From the NCBI RefSeq assembly GCF_023702225.1, contig NZ_JAMQCO010000007.1:186001-250000 (forward strand): 64,000 nt of DNA, read 5' to 3'. A program made the translations under genes and the position numbers. Source of the DNA: Aureimonas altamirensis. Lineage in GTDB: Bacteria; Pseudomonadota; Alphaproteobacteria; Rhizobiales; Rhizobiaceae. This document shows, piece after piece, positions 1-8,486 of this stretch. How positions within the stretch are numbered: position 1 is the stretch's first letter; each line of letters begins with the position of its first letter. The notes beneath the pieces are model-generated. The model worked only from the letters and a program-made list of their open reading frames with translations. It was not told the origin of the DNA and did no database searches.

Positions 1-474
1 CTGCCTGCGGTCGTGACCGTGGGTGCGCTGCAGGCCGGCGATACGCACAACATCATCCCGGAACGCGCGATCCTGCGCGGCACCGCCCGTACCCAGTCCG
101 ACGCGGCACGCGCAACGATCGAAGCGGCCCTGCGCCGGCTATGCGCCGGCATCGAAGCCTCGATGCGGGTGACGGCGGACCTCGACTGGCAGCGCGGCAC
201 GCCATGCCTGGAAAACGACGCCGGCATCCTGGCGGCGACGGTGGACGTGGTGCAGGCCCATTACGGCCCGGTCGCCGACGAGAAGCCGGCCGACCTCGGC
301 GCCGAGGACTTCGCCTTCGTCTCGCAGATCGTACCCACCTTCCAGCTCGGCGTCGGCTCGGGCCAGCCCGGCCGCCAGGACAGGCTGCACAACGCCGATT
401 ACCAGCCCGACGAGGGCTGCATCCGGCATGGTGTCGTCGCGCTATCCCTGGCGGCGGCGCGGCTTCTTTCCTGA
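1..474 (+). CDS. M20-family amidohydrolase, C-terminal part
   Basis: The reading frame is open from the first base, so the N-terminal half lies outside the window and only about 157 residues are visible. The segment DTHNIIPERAILRGTAR and the later LGAEDFAF...P followed by LHNADY are typical of M20D metal-dependent amidohydrolases (hippurate hydrolase, IAA-amino acid hydrolase, N-acyl-amino acid deacylase). The glutamate of AEDF belongs to the usual metal site in this family. The substrate cannot be told from this fragment. An XRE-cupin regulator gene follows 12 bases downstream and is probably cotranscribed. Family assignment is firm; specificity is open. Confidence 0.85.
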   Translation: MPAVVTVGALQAGDTHNIIPERAILRGTARTQSDAARATIEAALRRLCAGIEASMRVTADLDWQRGTPCLENDAGILAATVDVVQAHYGPVADEKPADLGAEDFAFVSQIVPTFQLGVGSGQPGRQDRLHNADYQPDEGCIRHGVVALSLAAARLLS

Positions 475-486
475 CGGGAGAGCACC

Positions 487-1050
487 ATGGAAACGCCGCG
501 CATCGGCCCCATCCTCCAACGCGAGCGCAAGGCGCGACGCCTCTCGCTGGAGCAACTTTCGGCGCTGTCGGGCGTATCGCGCTCCATGCTGTCGCAGATC
601 GAGCGCGGCAGCGCCAACCCGACCTTTGCCGTGCTCTGGAGCCTGACGCGCGCGCTCAAGATCGATTTCTCCGACCTCGTCGGCGGCGCGCGCGCCGCGC
701 CGGTGGAAGAGCCGGCAGTCGAGATCGTCTCCGCCTTCAACACGCCGGAAATCCGCAGCCCGGACGGTTCCTGCCGGTTGCGCATCCTCAGTCCGCCGCG
801 CCTTGCCGGCCTGACCGAATGGTACGAGGTGGAGATCGCACCGCGCGGACGGCTGGACAGCGCACCGCATGCGCCCGGCGCGTTCGAGCACCTCACCGCG
901 CTGACGGAAGGTCTCAGCGTCACCAGCGGCGGCGTTACCCGCCCCCTGTCGCTGGGCGAGACGGCGCGCTACAAGGCCGATATCCCGCATGCCATCGACA
1001 ATCTCTCGGATGCGCCGGCGCGCGCGCTGATGGTGCTGCATTACGGCTAG
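487..1050 (+). CDS. XRE-family regulator with C-terminal cupin domain
   Basis: A 187-residue protein. Residues about 8-62 form a helix-turn-helix of the Cro/CI type (LSLEQLSALSGVSRSMLSQIERG) and residues about 105-185 form a small cupin fold, the architecture of PuuR-like small-molecule sensors. The ATG at 487 follows GGGAGAGCACC, a usable ribosome site. It lies between an amidohydrolase gene and kbl-tdh, so it may control either. An imperfect inverted repeat sits in the kbl promoter 55 bases downstream. The ligand is unknown, though an acyl-amino acid or amino acid would fit the neighbours. It is one of two XRE-cupin proteins in the window; the other is at 28432. Confidence 0.85.
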   Translation: METPRIGPILQRERKARRLSLEQLSALSGVSRSMLSQIERGSANPTFAVLWSLTRALKIDFSDLVGGARAAPVEEPAVEIVSAFNTPEIRSPDGSCRLRILSPPRLAGLTEWYEVEIAPRGRLDSAPHAPGAFEHLTALTEGLSVTSGGVTRPLSLGETARYKADIPHAIDNLSDAPARALMVLHYG

Positions 1051-1093
1051 GAAGCGGGCGAATTCAACCGACGCTGCCTTGCCATATTTCCGG

Positions 1094-1120
1094 TATACTG
1101 TAATTTCCAATATCGTGGAA
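1094..1120 (+). promoter_or_regulatory. putative kbl promoter region with inverted repeat
   Basis: A good -10-like hexamer TATACT lies at 1094-1099. Just after it, TTCCA (1105-1109) and TGGAA (1116-1120) form perfect 5-base arms around a 6-base spacer. The position would suit a repressor that controls kbl-tdh. No convincing -35 box was seen at the expected distance. The regulator is unknown; the adjacent XRE-cupin protein or an Lrp-type protein are candidates. Confidence 0.4.
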
Positions 1121-1136
1121 TTATGGAGAGGCGATC

Positions 1137-2339
1137 ATGGCCCTTGGCTTCGCAGACCATCTGAAGGCGACGCTCGCCGAGATCGAGGCCGAAGGCCTCA
1201 CCAAGCGCGAGCGCCTGATCGCCGGCCCGCAAGGCGGCCGCATCGCCATCGAGGGCCGGGGAGGCCGGCGTGAGGTCATCAATCTCTGCGCCAACAACTA
1301 CCTGGGCCTCGCCGACCACCCGGAGGTCATCGCCGCCGCGCATGCGGGGTTGGATGCGTTCGGCTTCGGCATGGCCTCCGTCCGCTTCATCTGCGGCGCG
1401 CAAACGCTGCACCGGGAGCTGGAGCAAGCCATCGCCAGCTACCTCGGCAAGGACGACGCCATTCTGTTCGCCGCCTGCTTCGACGCCAATGGCGGCGTCT
1501 TCGAGCCGCTCCTCGGCGCCGAAGACGCGATCATCTCGGATTCGCTCAATCATGCCTCCATCATCGACGGTGTCCGCCTGTGCAAGGCGGCACGCTACCG
1601 CTTTGCCAATGGCGACATGGACGAGCTCGAAACGCGGCTGAAGGAAGCCGACGCCGCGGGAGCGCGCTTCAAGCTCATCGTCACCGACGGCGTCTTCTCC
1701 ATGGACGGTTTCGTGGCCGACCTGCCGTCCATCTGCGCCCTCGCCGAGCGCTACGGCGCGCTGGTCATGGTGGACGACTGCCATGCCACCGGCCATCTCG
1801 GCGCGGAGGGACGCGGCACGCCCACGCTGACAGGCGTCGGAGGCAAGGTGGACATCATCACCGGCACCCTGGGCAAAAGCCTCGGCGGCGCCATGGGCGG
1901 CTTCGTCGCCGCCTCGCAGCCGGTTATCGACCTGCTCCGCCAGCGGGCGCGCCCCTATCTCTTCTCCAACAGCCTTGCGCCGTCTGTTGCGGCAGGCTCG
2001 CTGAAGGCCATCGAGATCGCGCGACAGGCGGACGATCGCCGGGCACTGCTGAGCCGGCATACCGAGCGTTTCCGCAGCGGCCTTGCCGAGGCCGGCTTCG
2101 ATCTCCTGCCCGGCTCGACGCCGATCATCCCGGTGATGCTGCACGAAGCGCGCAAGGCGCAGGACATGGCGGCCGCCCTGGACGAGCGCGGTGTCTATGT
2201 CGCCGGCTTCTTCTTCCCCGTCGTGCCGAAGGGCAAGGCGCGCATCCGCACCCAGATGTCGGCGGCGCTGACGCCGGACGACGTCTCATTCGCCATCGAC
2301 GCATTCAAGGATGCCGGCAAATCGCTCGGCATCATCTGA
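1137..2339 (+). CDS. kbl: glycine C-acetyltransferase (2-amino-3-ketobutyrate CoA ligase)
   Basis: A cytoplasmic PLP enzyme that splits 2-amino-3-ketobutyrate with CoA into glycine and acetyl-CoA, the second step of threonine breakdown after Tdh. At 400 residues it matches the family length of about 398. Visible features are the PLP-binding lysine K247 in GTLGKSLGG, the DDCHATGH motif with D213 and H216, and the N-terminal [10 protein letters not shown] signature of alpha-oxoamine synthases. The ATG at 1137 follows GGAGAGG. tdh starts 10 bases after its stop, so the two form an operon in the usual kbl-tdh order. Confidence 0.96.
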   Translation: MALGFADHLKATLAEIEAEGLTKRERLIAGPQGGRIAIEGRGGRREVINLCANNYLGLADHPEVIAAAHAGLDAFGFGMASVRFICGAQTLHRELEQAIASYLGKDDAILFAACFDANGGVFEPLLGAEDAIISDSLNHASIIDGVRLCKAARYRFANGDMDELETRLKEADAAGARFKLIVTDGVFSMDGFVADLPSICALAERYGALVMVDDCHATGHLGAEGRGTPTLTGVGGKVDIITGTLGKSLGGAMGGFVAASQPVIDLLRQRARPYLFSNSLAPSVAAGSLKAIEIARQADDRRALLSRHTERFRSGLAEAGFDLLPGSTPIIPVMLHEARKAQDMAAALDERGVYVAGFFFPVVPKGKARIRTQMSAALTPDDVSFAIDAFKDAGKSLGII

Positions 2340-2349
2340 GGTATCATCC

Positions 2350-3381
2350 ATGAAAGCTCTCGTGAAAACCCGGCCCGAGCCGGGCCTCTGGCTGGAAGAG
2401 CAGCCGGTGCCGTCCATCGGCCCCGACGAGGTACTGATCAAGGTCAACAAGACCGGCATCTGCGGCACCGACATCCACATCTACGCATGGGACGAATGGG
2501 CCAGCCGCACCGTACCGGTGCCCATGGTGGTCGGCCATGAATATGCCGGCGAAATCGTCGAGACGGGCGCGTCCGTCCGCAATCTCAAGGTGGGTCAACG
2601 CGTCTCCGGCGAGGGGCATGTCATCGGCATGCAGAGCCGCGCGGCGCGCGGCGGCCGCTTCCATCTCGATCCGGAAACGCGCGGCATCGGCGTCAACATC
2701 CCGGGCGCCTTCGCGCAATATGTCAAGCTGCCGGCCTTCAACGTGGTGCCGCTGCCCGACGATATCGACGACGAGATGGGCGCGATCCTCGATCCGCTCG
2801 GCAACGCGGTGCATACGGCGCTGTCCTTCGACCTCGTCGGCGAGGACGTGCTGATTACCGGCGCCGGGCCCATCGGCATCATGAGTGCGGCGGTGGCCCG
2901 CCATGTCGGCGCACGCCATGTCGTGATCACCGACATCAACCCCGCGCGCCTGGAACTGGCCGGCCGCGTCGCCGACGTGACGCCGGTCAACGTAGCGGAA
3001 GAGGACCTGCGGTCCGTCAAGTCGCGGCTGGGCCTCAAGGAGGGGTTCGACGTCGGGCTGGAGATGAGCGGCTCGCCCGCCGCCTTCGATCAGATGGTCG
3101 ACCAGCTACTGATGGGCGGCAAGATCGCCATGCTCGGCATTCCGCCCCGTCCCGCGCCGGTCGACTGGACGAAGATCGTCTTCAAGATGCTGACGATCAA
3201 AGGCGTTTACGGGCGAGAAATGTTCGAGACCTGGCACAAGATGCTCGCCATGCTGCAAAGCGGCCTCGACGTGCGGGGCGTCATCACCCATCGCATGGAT
3301 GTCGCCGACTACCGCGCAGCCTTCGACACCATGATGAAGGGCGAAAGCGGCAAGATCGTCCTGGACTGGTCGAAGGCCTGA
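2350..3381 (+). CDS. tdh: L-threonine 3-dehydrogenase
   Basis: An NAD-dependent medium-chain dehydrogenase that oxidises L-threonine to 2-amino-3-ketobutyrate, feeding kbl. The ATG at 2350 gives 343 residues, close to the 341 of E. coli Tdh; an in-frame ATG at 2311 lies inside kbl and is unlikely. The catalytic zinc site is intact (C38 in GICGTD, H63 and E64 in GHEYAGE), as is the Rossmann motif GAGPIG near residue 178. Unusually, the four cysteines that hold structural zinc in E. coli Tdh (C93, C96, C99, C107) align with G, S, A and D here, so the structural-zinc lobe is metal-free. The rest of the protein aligns well, so function is expected to be kept. Confidence 0.95.
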   Translation: MKALVKTRPEPGLWLEEQPVPSIGPDEVLIKVNKTGICGTDIHIYAWDEWASRTVPVPMVVGHEYAGEIVETGASVRNLKVGQRVSGEGHVIGMQSRAARGGRFHLDPETRGIGVNIPGAFAQYVKLPAFNVVPLPDDIDDEMGAILDPLGNAVHTALSFDLVGEDVLITGAGPIGIMSAAVARHVGARHVVITDINPARLELAGRVADVTPVNVAEEDLRSVKSRLGLKEGFDVGLEMSGSPAAFDQMVDQLLMGGKIAMLGIPPRPAPVDWTKIVFKMLTIKGVYGREMFETWHKMLAMLQSGLDVRGVITHRMDVADYRAAFDTMMKGESGKIVLDWSKA

Positions 3382-3398
3382 AAATGCAATCGTCACCG

Positions 3399-3427
3399 TG
3401 ACTGCGGCGGCGGCGCCGCTGCAGTCA
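3399..3427. terminator. hairpin between convergent tdh and toxin gene
   Basis: TGACTGC at 3399-3405 pairs with GCAGTCA at 3421-3427, and the inner GCGGC/GCCGC continues the stem to about 13 pairs with one G-T pair. It lies where tdh (plus) and the toxin gene (minus) converge and overlaps the toxin stop codon. There is no strong T-run on either side, so it may act as a weak bidirectional terminator or a 3' stabiliser. Confidence 0.5.
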
Positions 3428-3727
3428 CAAACCAAGTTCTGCGTGAGAGCCGAGACGAACGAGTTGCAGGGTCCGATCGTCCGGCTTGCGGTAAATAAGC
3501 AGCAGGTCTGGCCGGATATGGCAGTCCCTATAATCACGCCAATTCCCGGTTAGGGCGTGGTCGCGATGCTTCACATGGAGCGGATTATCGCACGCCAACG
3601 CGTCGATTACCGATAGAAGTTCTCCTTCGAGCGTGGTTCGATGACGCCCTCTTGCCTCACGTTTGAGATCGCGTCTGAACGCGTTTGTCTGCTCAATGCT
3701 GCGCACGGATGGCGGATCGCAACTCAT
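3425..3727 (-). CDS. YafQ/RelE-superfamily mRNA interferase toxin
   Basis: A 100-residue basic protein resembling YafQ-type toxins, which cleave mRNA in the ribosome when released from their DinJ/RelB antitoxin. The family features seen are an N-terminal T..F.RDLKR segment, a central L....H.L.G.W..YRDCHIRPDLLLIYR stretch, and a C-terminal LVRLGSHAELG. The H of DCHI, the D of RPD and the H of SHAELG correspond to residues used for catalysis in this family. The ATG at 3727 overlaps the antitoxin gene by 35 bases; an internal start would shorten the N-terminus. The overlap implies translational coupling in the usual antitoxin-first order. Confidence 0.88.
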   Translation of the reverse strand: MSCDPPSVRSIEQTNAFRRDLKREARGRHRTTLEGELLSVIDALACDNPLHVKHRDHALTGNWRDYRDCHIRPDLLLIYRKPDDRTLQLVRLGSHAELGL

Positions 3728-3953
3728 CGATCGTCACGGCTTCGAGCTTTGCTTCTCTTGCTTCACGCATTGCCGCGATCGTCTCATCGTTCGGTACCAA
3801 CGGCTCGAACGGCAGGGCTTTCTCGCGCGCTACCCGGGTCAACATCAGCCGAACCGCATCGGATACGGTCAGGCCCATCGCCGCAAGAACAGCGGTAGCC
3901 TCATCCTTTACGTCGCCGTCTATACGCGTCTGCACCAGCCGGTTCGCGCCCAT
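3693..3953 (-). CDS. RelB/DinJ-family antitoxin
   Basis: An 86-residue protein with an N-terminal ribbon-helix-helix DNA-binding part (VQTRIDGDVKDEATAVLAAMGLTVSDAVRLMLTRVA), typical of RelB/DinJ antitoxins, and an acidic, poorly ordered C-terminus expected to wrap the toxin. The ATG at 3953 is preceded by GGAGGTTGAATC, an excellent ribosome site. It is the first gene of the two-gene module and presumably represses the promoter through the inverted repeat at 3970-3988. The pair sits alone between tdh and nadC, which suits an acquired chromosomal toxin-antitoxin module. Confidence 0.9.
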   Translation of the reverse strand: MGANRLVQTRIDGDVKDEATAVLAAMGLTVSDAVRLMLTRVAREKALPFEPLVPNDETIAAMREAREAKLEAVTIDELRSAIRAQH

Positions 3954-3969
3954 GATTCAACCTCCATGC

Positions 3970-3988
3970 TGCATGACAATGTAATGCA
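3970..3988 (-). promoter_or_regulatory. putative autoregulatory operator of the toxin-antitoxin genes
   Basis: TGCAT (3970-3974) and ATGCA (3984-3988) form a perfect inverted repeat around 9 bases, 17 bases upstream of the antitoxin start. Ribbon-helix-helix antitoxins bind such palindromes in their own promoters. Position and symmetry are the only evidence. Confidence 0.45.
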
Positions 3989-4014
3989 AAGACAATCCAT
4001 TTGCGAGGACTCGC

Positions 4015-4863
4015 TCAGTCCAGATGGTCGAAGCCGATGTCCAGGATCGCGGCCGAATGGGTGATCCATCCGCATGAGATAAGGTCCACCCCGCTGGCCG
4101 CGATGGCGCGGGCGGTTTCCGGCGTGATCCGCCCCGAGGCTTCGCTGATCGCGCGCCCGGCAATGATCTCGACGCCCTCCGCCAGCATGTCCGGGCCCAT
4201 ATTGTCCAGCAGCACCGCGTCGACCCCGATCTCCATGGCCTCCCGAAGCTGGTCGAGGCTGTCGACCTCGAGTTCGATCTTCACCATGTGGCCGGCATGG
4301 CTGCGGGCGCGCTGAAGGGCGGGGCGGATGCCGCCTGCGATGGCAACGTGATTGTCCTTGATGAGGATCGCGTCGTCGAGCCCGAAGCGGTGGTTGCCGC
4401 CGCCGCCCGCGCGCACGGCATATTTCTCCAGCGCGCGCAGGCCCGGCGTCGTCTTGCGGGTGCAGACGATGCTGGCCCGGTATCCCCCGACGGCCTCGAC
4501 GAGGCCGGCCGTCGCCGTGGCGATGCCGGACAGCCGGCACAACAGGTTCAATGCCGTCCGCTCGGCGGTCAGCAGGCCTCGCGTCGGGCCGGACAGGGTC
4601 GCGATCGCCTCGCCTGCCCGGACAGGTGCGCCATCCGGTCGATGCACAGTCATCTCGATGGCCGGGTCCATGATCCGAAACGCGATGCGGGCGAGGTCGA
4701 GACCGGCGACGACACCATTTTGCCGCGCGCCCAATGCAAGGCGCGAACGATGATCCGGCGGCACGATGGCGTCGGTGGTGATGTCGCCGGCGCGTCCAAG
4801 GTCTTCCAGCAGCGTGGCGCGCACCACCGGCTCCAGCATGATATCGGGCAAGGGTGTCAGCAT
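4015..4863 (-). CDS. nadC: nicotinate-nucleotide pyrophosphorylase (carboxylating), quinolinate phosphoribosyltransferase
   Basis: Converts quinolinate and PRPP to nicotinate mononucleotide, CO2 and pyrophosphate, the third step of de novo NAD synthesis. About 282 residues, the usual length. Conserved blocks are LLEDLGRAGDITTDAI, the RLSGIATAT helix, CTRKTTPGLRALEKYAVRAGGGGNHRFGL, and LIKDNHV with the quinolinate-binding lysine. The ATG at 4863 is chosen because GGTGGAG precedes it at good spacing; GTG at 4872 is a possible longer start. It is the last gene of nadA-nadB-nadC and starts about 17 bases after the nadB stop. Confidence 0.96.
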   Translation of the reverse strand: MLTPLPDIMLEPVVRATLLEDLGRAGDITTDAIVPPDHRSRLALGARQNGVVAGLDLARIAFRIMDPAIEMTVHRPDGAPVRAGEAIATLSGPTRGLLTAERTALNLLCRLSGIATATAGLVEAVGGYRASIVCTRKTTPGLRALEKYAVRAGGGGNHRFGLDDAILIKDNHVAIAGGIRPALQRARSHAGHMVKIELEVDSLDQLREAMEIGVDAVLLDNMGPDMLAEGVEIIAGRAISEASGRITPETARAIAASGVDLISCGWITHSAAILDIGFDHLD

Positions 4864-4879
4864 GGTCTCCACCGCTCTG

Positions 4880-6382
4880 TCAGGCGGTCATGGCAAGCGG
4901 CCGGGCGATGTCACGCGCCGCCGTGTGGATGGATGAAAGGTCGAGGCATGTATGACGTGCCTGCGCCGCAGGGGCGGGATGATCCGAGCGCCAATGCCCG
5001 CCACGGCTTTCGCGTCGTTCGAACGCCCCGACGGCCATGGCGAGGCCGACGAGAGCGGGATCGCTGGTGTCGGCCAGAGGCAGCAATTGCGCCACGGCGC
5101 GCGTCAGGCCGGCTTCGTCGCGGATGAGGGCCAGATCGCGCCCCAGGATCCGGCGCACCTGTTCCAGCGCGGCATCGCCCGTATCCGAAGGCGGCGCGGC
5201 CTCTACGATCGGACCGGCGGCCGGCGCGCCGGCTATGCTGTCGGCGACGCGCGGCGCCATCACCGCCGCTTCCAGCAACGAATTGCTGGCCAGCCGGTTG
5301 GCGCCATGCAGCCCGGTCGACGCTACCTCGCCCACCGCCCATAGGCCCGGAACCGTCGTATGTCCGGACAGGTCCGTGGCAAGACCGCCCATATGGTAAT
5401 GCGCCGCCGGACGGACCGGGATCGGATCATGCGACGGATCCACCCCGAAGGCGCGGCAGAGCGCGGCGATGGCGGGGAAGCGATCGGCGAAGGCGCCGTC
5501 GCAGATTCCGCGCGCATCGAGGTAGACTTTTTGCCCACAGGCGATCCGGGCGTGGATGGCGCGCGCCACGACGTCGCGCGGCGCCAGTTCCGCTCCCGGC
5601 GTGTCGGCCATGAAGCGCCGCCCCTCCCCATCGACCAGGATGGCCCCCTCGCCCCGCACGGCTTCCGAGACGAGCGGCAGCGGAAAGCGACCGCAGTCGA
5701 GTGCGGTCGGATGAAACTGCACGAACTCGGGATCCTGCAGTTGCGCACCGGCGCGAAGACCGAGGGCAAGCCCGCCGCCGATGCTGCCCGCCGGGTTGGT
5801 CGTGGCCATGAACAAACCGCCGACCCCGCCCGTCGCAAGGATGACCCGCGCCGTCGGCACGAATGTATCGTCGAGCCAGAGGCCGGCGATCCGCCCGTCG
5901 CAGAGCTGCAGCCGGCGCACCCGGCGGCCTTCGACGAGGCGGATATGCGGCGCGGCGCGTACGGCGGCGGCGAGCGCGCGGTGGATTTCCGCGCCCGTGC
6001 CATCCCCGAAGGCGTGCACGATGCGGCGCCGTGCGTGGGCTGCCTCGAGCCCCAGCGCCGGCGCGCCATCGGCGTCGCGGTCGAAGCGGACGCCGAAGCC
6101 GGCAAGGCGCGCGATTGCCCCGGCCGCGCCGGAAAGTATTCGTCCGGCGGCACCGGCCTCCACCAGGCCGTCGCCCGCGGCAAGCGTATCGGCCAGATGC
6201 AGCGTGGCGTCATCGCCTGCTCCGATTGCCGCGGCGACGCCCCCTTGCGCCAGCCCGGTGGACGATGTCGCGGCCTTCAGCGACGGGCAGACGAGCATGC
6301 AGGGCTCGGCCAGCGACAGCGCCGTCAGCATTCCGGCCAGCCCCGCCCCGACGATCACGGCAGGCTGGCTGCGGCCGGTCAT
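4880..6382 (-). CDS. nadB: L-aspartate oxidase
   Basis: An FAD enzyme that oxidises L-aspartate to iminoaspartate, the first step of de novo NAD synthesis. At 500 residues it is slightly shorter than E. coli NadB (540), mainly at the C-terminus. The FAD-binding [10 protein letters not shown] lies at residues 9-18, followed by [29 protein letters not shown], and the substrate-lid segment YHMGGLATD ending in [16 protein letters not shown]. The start ATG at 6382 overlaps the nadA stop as ATGA, so translation is coupled. The frame is open further upstream, but that stretch lies inside nadA. Confidence 0.96.
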   Translation of the reverse strand: MTGRSQPAVIVGAGLAGMLTALSLAEPCMLVCPSLKAATSSTGLAQGGVAAAIGAGDDATLHLADTLAAGDGLVEAGAAGRILSGAAGAIARLAGFGVRFDRDADGAPALGLEAAHARRRIVHAFGDGTGAEIHRALAAAVRAAPHIRLVEGRRVRRLQLCDGRIAGLWLDDTFVPTARVILATGGVGGLFMATTNPAGSIGGGLALGLRAGAQLQDPEFVQFHPTALDCGRFPLPLVSEAVRGEGAILVDGEGRRFMADTPGAELAPRDVVARAIHARIACGQKVYLDARGICDGAFADRFPAIAALCRAFGVDPSHDPIPVRPAAHYHMGGLATDLSGHTTVPGLWAVGEVASTGLHGANRLASNSLLEAAVMAPRVADSIAGAPAAGPIVEAAPPSDTGDAALEQVRRILGRDLALIRDEAGLTRAVAQLLPLADTSDPALVGLAMAVGAFERRESRGGHWRSDHPAPAAQARHTCLDLSSIHTAARDIARPLAMTA

Positions 6383-7374
6383 ATCGCCAGCATCCGCTCG
6401 ACGGCCAACCGCGCGCGGTCGGCCACCGCCGGATCCACCGTCACCTCGTGGCGCCCGAACTCCAGCGCTTCCCGGATATTGGCCAGCGTGATCCGCTTCA
6501 TGTGGGGGCAGAGGTTGCACGGGCGGATGAAATCCACTTTCGGATGGTGGACGGCGATATTGTCGCTCATCGAACATTCGGTCAGAAGAACCACCCGTCC
6601 CGGCTGCTTTTCTTCCACGTAATCCGACAGCATGGCCGTCGAGCCGGAAAAATCCGCCGCCTCGACCACCTCGGGCGGGCATTCCGGATGGGCCAGCACG
6701 ATCACGCCCGGATGGCTGGCGCGCAATTCGGCGATATCGCCCGGCGTGAACCGTTCGTGCACTTCGCAATGGCCCGCCCAGGTGATCATTTCCACATGGG
6801 TTTCGCGCGCGATGTTCTGCGCCAGATATTCGTCCGGCAGCATGATGACCCGCGGCACGCCCAGCGCCTCGACCACCTTTCGGGCATTGCCGGAGGTGCA
6901 GCAGATGTCGGACTCCGCCTTCACATCGGCGCTGGTGTTGACGTAGGTCACCACCGGCACGCCCGGATAACGCTGTCGCAGCAGCCGGATGTCGGCGGCC
7001 GTGATACTGTCGGCCAGCGAACAGCCCGCCCCCATGTCGGGGATCAGAACCGTCTTGCCGGGGTTCAGCAGCTTGGCGGTTTCCGCCATGAAGTGCACGC
7101 CCGCCAGGACGATGATATCGGCATCCACGTTCATCGCCTCGCGCGCCAGCGCCAGGCTGTCGCCCACGACGTCCGCCACGCAATGGAATATCTCCGGCGA
7201 CTGGTAATTGTGCGCAAGGATGATCGCGTTCTTCTCGCGCTTGAGCCGCAGGATCGCATCCACGTCGCCGGCCATGGCAGGCCATTCGATCGCGGGGATC
7301 ACGCGGGACACGCGGTCATAGAGCGGCGCGGTGCGTTCGAGGAAATCTGCGTTCATGGCCATAATAATGCTCAT
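6379..7374 (-). CDS. nadA: quinolinate synthase A
   Basis: A [4Fe-4S] enzyme that condenses iminoaspartate with dihydroxyacetone phosphate to quinolinate. 331 residues from the longest ATG. The cluster cysteines expected in GAGCSLADS, the [14 protein letters not shown] block and [12 protein letters not shown] are present, as are HNYQSPEI and AHPECPPEV. The start is uncertain: ATGs occur at 7374, 7362 and 7356 and none has a clear Shine-Dalgarno. The palindrome at 7367-7383 covers the ATG at 7374, which favours one of the two downstream starts. It is the first gene of nadABC; nadQ lies immediately upstream on the same strand. Confidence 0.95.
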   Translation of the reverse strand: MSIIMAMNADFLERTAPLYDRVSRVIPAIEWPAMAGDVDAILRLKREKNAIILAHNYQSPEIFHCVADVVGDSLALAREAMNVDADIIVLAGVHFMAETAKLLNPGKTVLIPDMGAGCSLADSITAADIRLLRQRYPGVPVVTYVNTSADVKAESDICCTSGNARKVVEALGVPRVIMLPDEYLAQNIARETHVEMITWAGHCEVHERFTPGDIAELRASHPGVIVLAHPECPPEVVEAADFSGSTAMLSDYVEEKQPGRVVLLTECSMSDNIAVHHPKVDFIRPCNLCPHMKRITLANIREALEFGRHEVTVDPAVADRARLAVERMLAI

Positions 7375-7411
7375 ATTGAGTATATATCGGCCATATGCTT
7401 ACTATGAGTAT
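7367..7411 (-). promoter_or_regulatory. two tandem palindromic operators, probable NadQ sites
   Basis: Two 17-base sites share the form ATGCTYA-N3-TGAGTAT: 7367-7383 (ATGCTCA, TAT, TGAGTAT) and 7395-7411 (ATGCTTA, CTA, TGAGTAT). Each is nearly a perfect palindrome and their centres are 28 bases apart. They fill the 45-base gap between nadQ and nadA and reach into the nadA start region. This is the expected place for repression of nadABC by the adjacent NadQ protein. The binding protein is inferred, not shown. Confidence 0.75.
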
Positions 7412-7419
7412 AAGCGTTG

Positions 7420-8340
7420 TCAAGAGCGGGTAAGCGGCAGCTTCGTCCCTACGGCATCGCGTTCGGCAACGACGGCGCGTCGAAACCGGAACAGCTTCGC
7501 CGGCCTTCCACCGGTATCGCCCGCCATGGCGCCGGTTTCCTCGACCAGTTCCTGCTGCTCGATCAGACGACGGAAATTCTGCTTGTGCACCAGCCGGCCC
7601 GACAAGGCTTCCACGCTGCGCTGCAGCTGAAGCAGCGTGAAGTCAGGCGGCATCAGTTCGAAAACGACGGGGCGGTATTTGATCTTGGCGCGCAACCGCG
7701 CGATCCCGGTCGCCAGGATGCGCCGATGGTCGGCCGCCATGGCGCAGCCGGTCGGCAATTCCGGCGCTCGTGTCTTGCCCCGGTCGCGCCATGCCTCGTC
7801 GACGAGGCCCGCCTCGTAGAGGAGCTCGTAGCGTTGCAGGGTCAGTTCCTCGTTCCAGCCCTGTCCCTCCATGGCAAAGGCCGTGGCCGCCCGCTGGCGG
7901 AAGGCGTCGTCGCCCTGCGTACGAGCCAATGCCTGCCGGATTTGGGCCAGGATGGAAGGCGCCCCGGTTCGATGATCCTCCCACGGAAAATACCGATACC
8001 AATCCATCCAGCCGGCGCCGCCGTCCAGCGTCGTGTTGGCCTGCCGCGTCAGGCCGAGATAGCTGATGGAGATGGCCCGGCCGCCCGCGACGTCGCGATC
8101 GCGGTCGGCGAAGGTGTAGAGTTGTTCGAGATAGCCCAGCGGATGATGGGTCTGCTCCTCCACCCAGGCGCGCAGGCCCAACTGCAGCGAACGGTGCCCC
8201 GATTCGAACGGGCCGGATGGCAGGGACCGCCCATCGGCCGTCGTCAGGACCGTCGGTGCGCCATCGGTTACTGCGGCCAGCACGGCGATCAGATCCGCGG
8301 TTACGGCGTTGGACGCGGCCAGGGCTGGCGATTCGGGCAT
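7420..8340 (-). CDS. nadQ: NadQ-type transcriptional regulator of NAD biosynthesis
   Basis: About 306 residues. It resembles the COG4111/NadQ family, Nudix-related regulators with a C-terminal winged helix known in alphaproteobacteria for control of nadABC. Features seen are GLTRQANTTLDGGAGWMDWYRYFPWEDHR in the Nudix-like part (two adjoining blocks) and a C-terminal wing region ending RPAKLFRFRR. No intact Nudix box (GX5EX7REUXEEXGU) was found, as expected for a sensor rather than a hydrolase. The ATG at 8340 is preceded by GGAAAG; the open frame upstream lacks homology. It lies directly before nadA on the same strand, with two matching palindromes between them. Confidence 0.85.
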   Translation of the reverse strand: MPESPALAASNAVTADLIAVLAAVTDGAPTVLTTADGRSLPSGPFESGHRSLQLGLRAWVEEQTHHPLGYLEQLYTFADRDRDVAGGRAISISYLGLTRQANTTLDGGAGWMDWYRYFPWEDHRTGAPSILAQIRQALARTQGDDAFRQRAATAFAMEGQGWNEELTLQRYELLYEAGLVDEAWRDRGKTRAPELPTGCAMAADHRRILATGIARLRAKIKYRPVVFELMPPDFTLLQLQRSVEALSGRLVHKQNFRRLIEQQELVEETGAMAGDTGGRPAKLFRFRRAVVAERDAVGTKLPLTRS

Positions 8341-8443
8341 GCGCTTTCCGTCGGTTGAAAGTGGCGCATGACATAGCGCACAAGCGCTGCCGAATGAACC
8401 GGCCATTGCGCGAGGCCGGCGGCGGGAGCATACAGGAGAAAAA

Positions 8444-8457
8444 TGGCAGCGCTGCCA
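8444..8457. promoter_or_regulatory. LacI-family-type operator upstream of the SDR gene
   Basis: TGGCAGCGCTGCCA is a perfect 14-base palindrome that fits the general LacI/GalR-family pattern TGnnAnCGnTnnCA, including the central CG. It ends 29 bases before the SDR start codon. No LacI-family gene is present in the window, so the regulator would act from elsewhere. Confidence 0.6.
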
Positions 8458-8486
8458 AACGAGAATCAATCCCCGGGAGAAAACCG

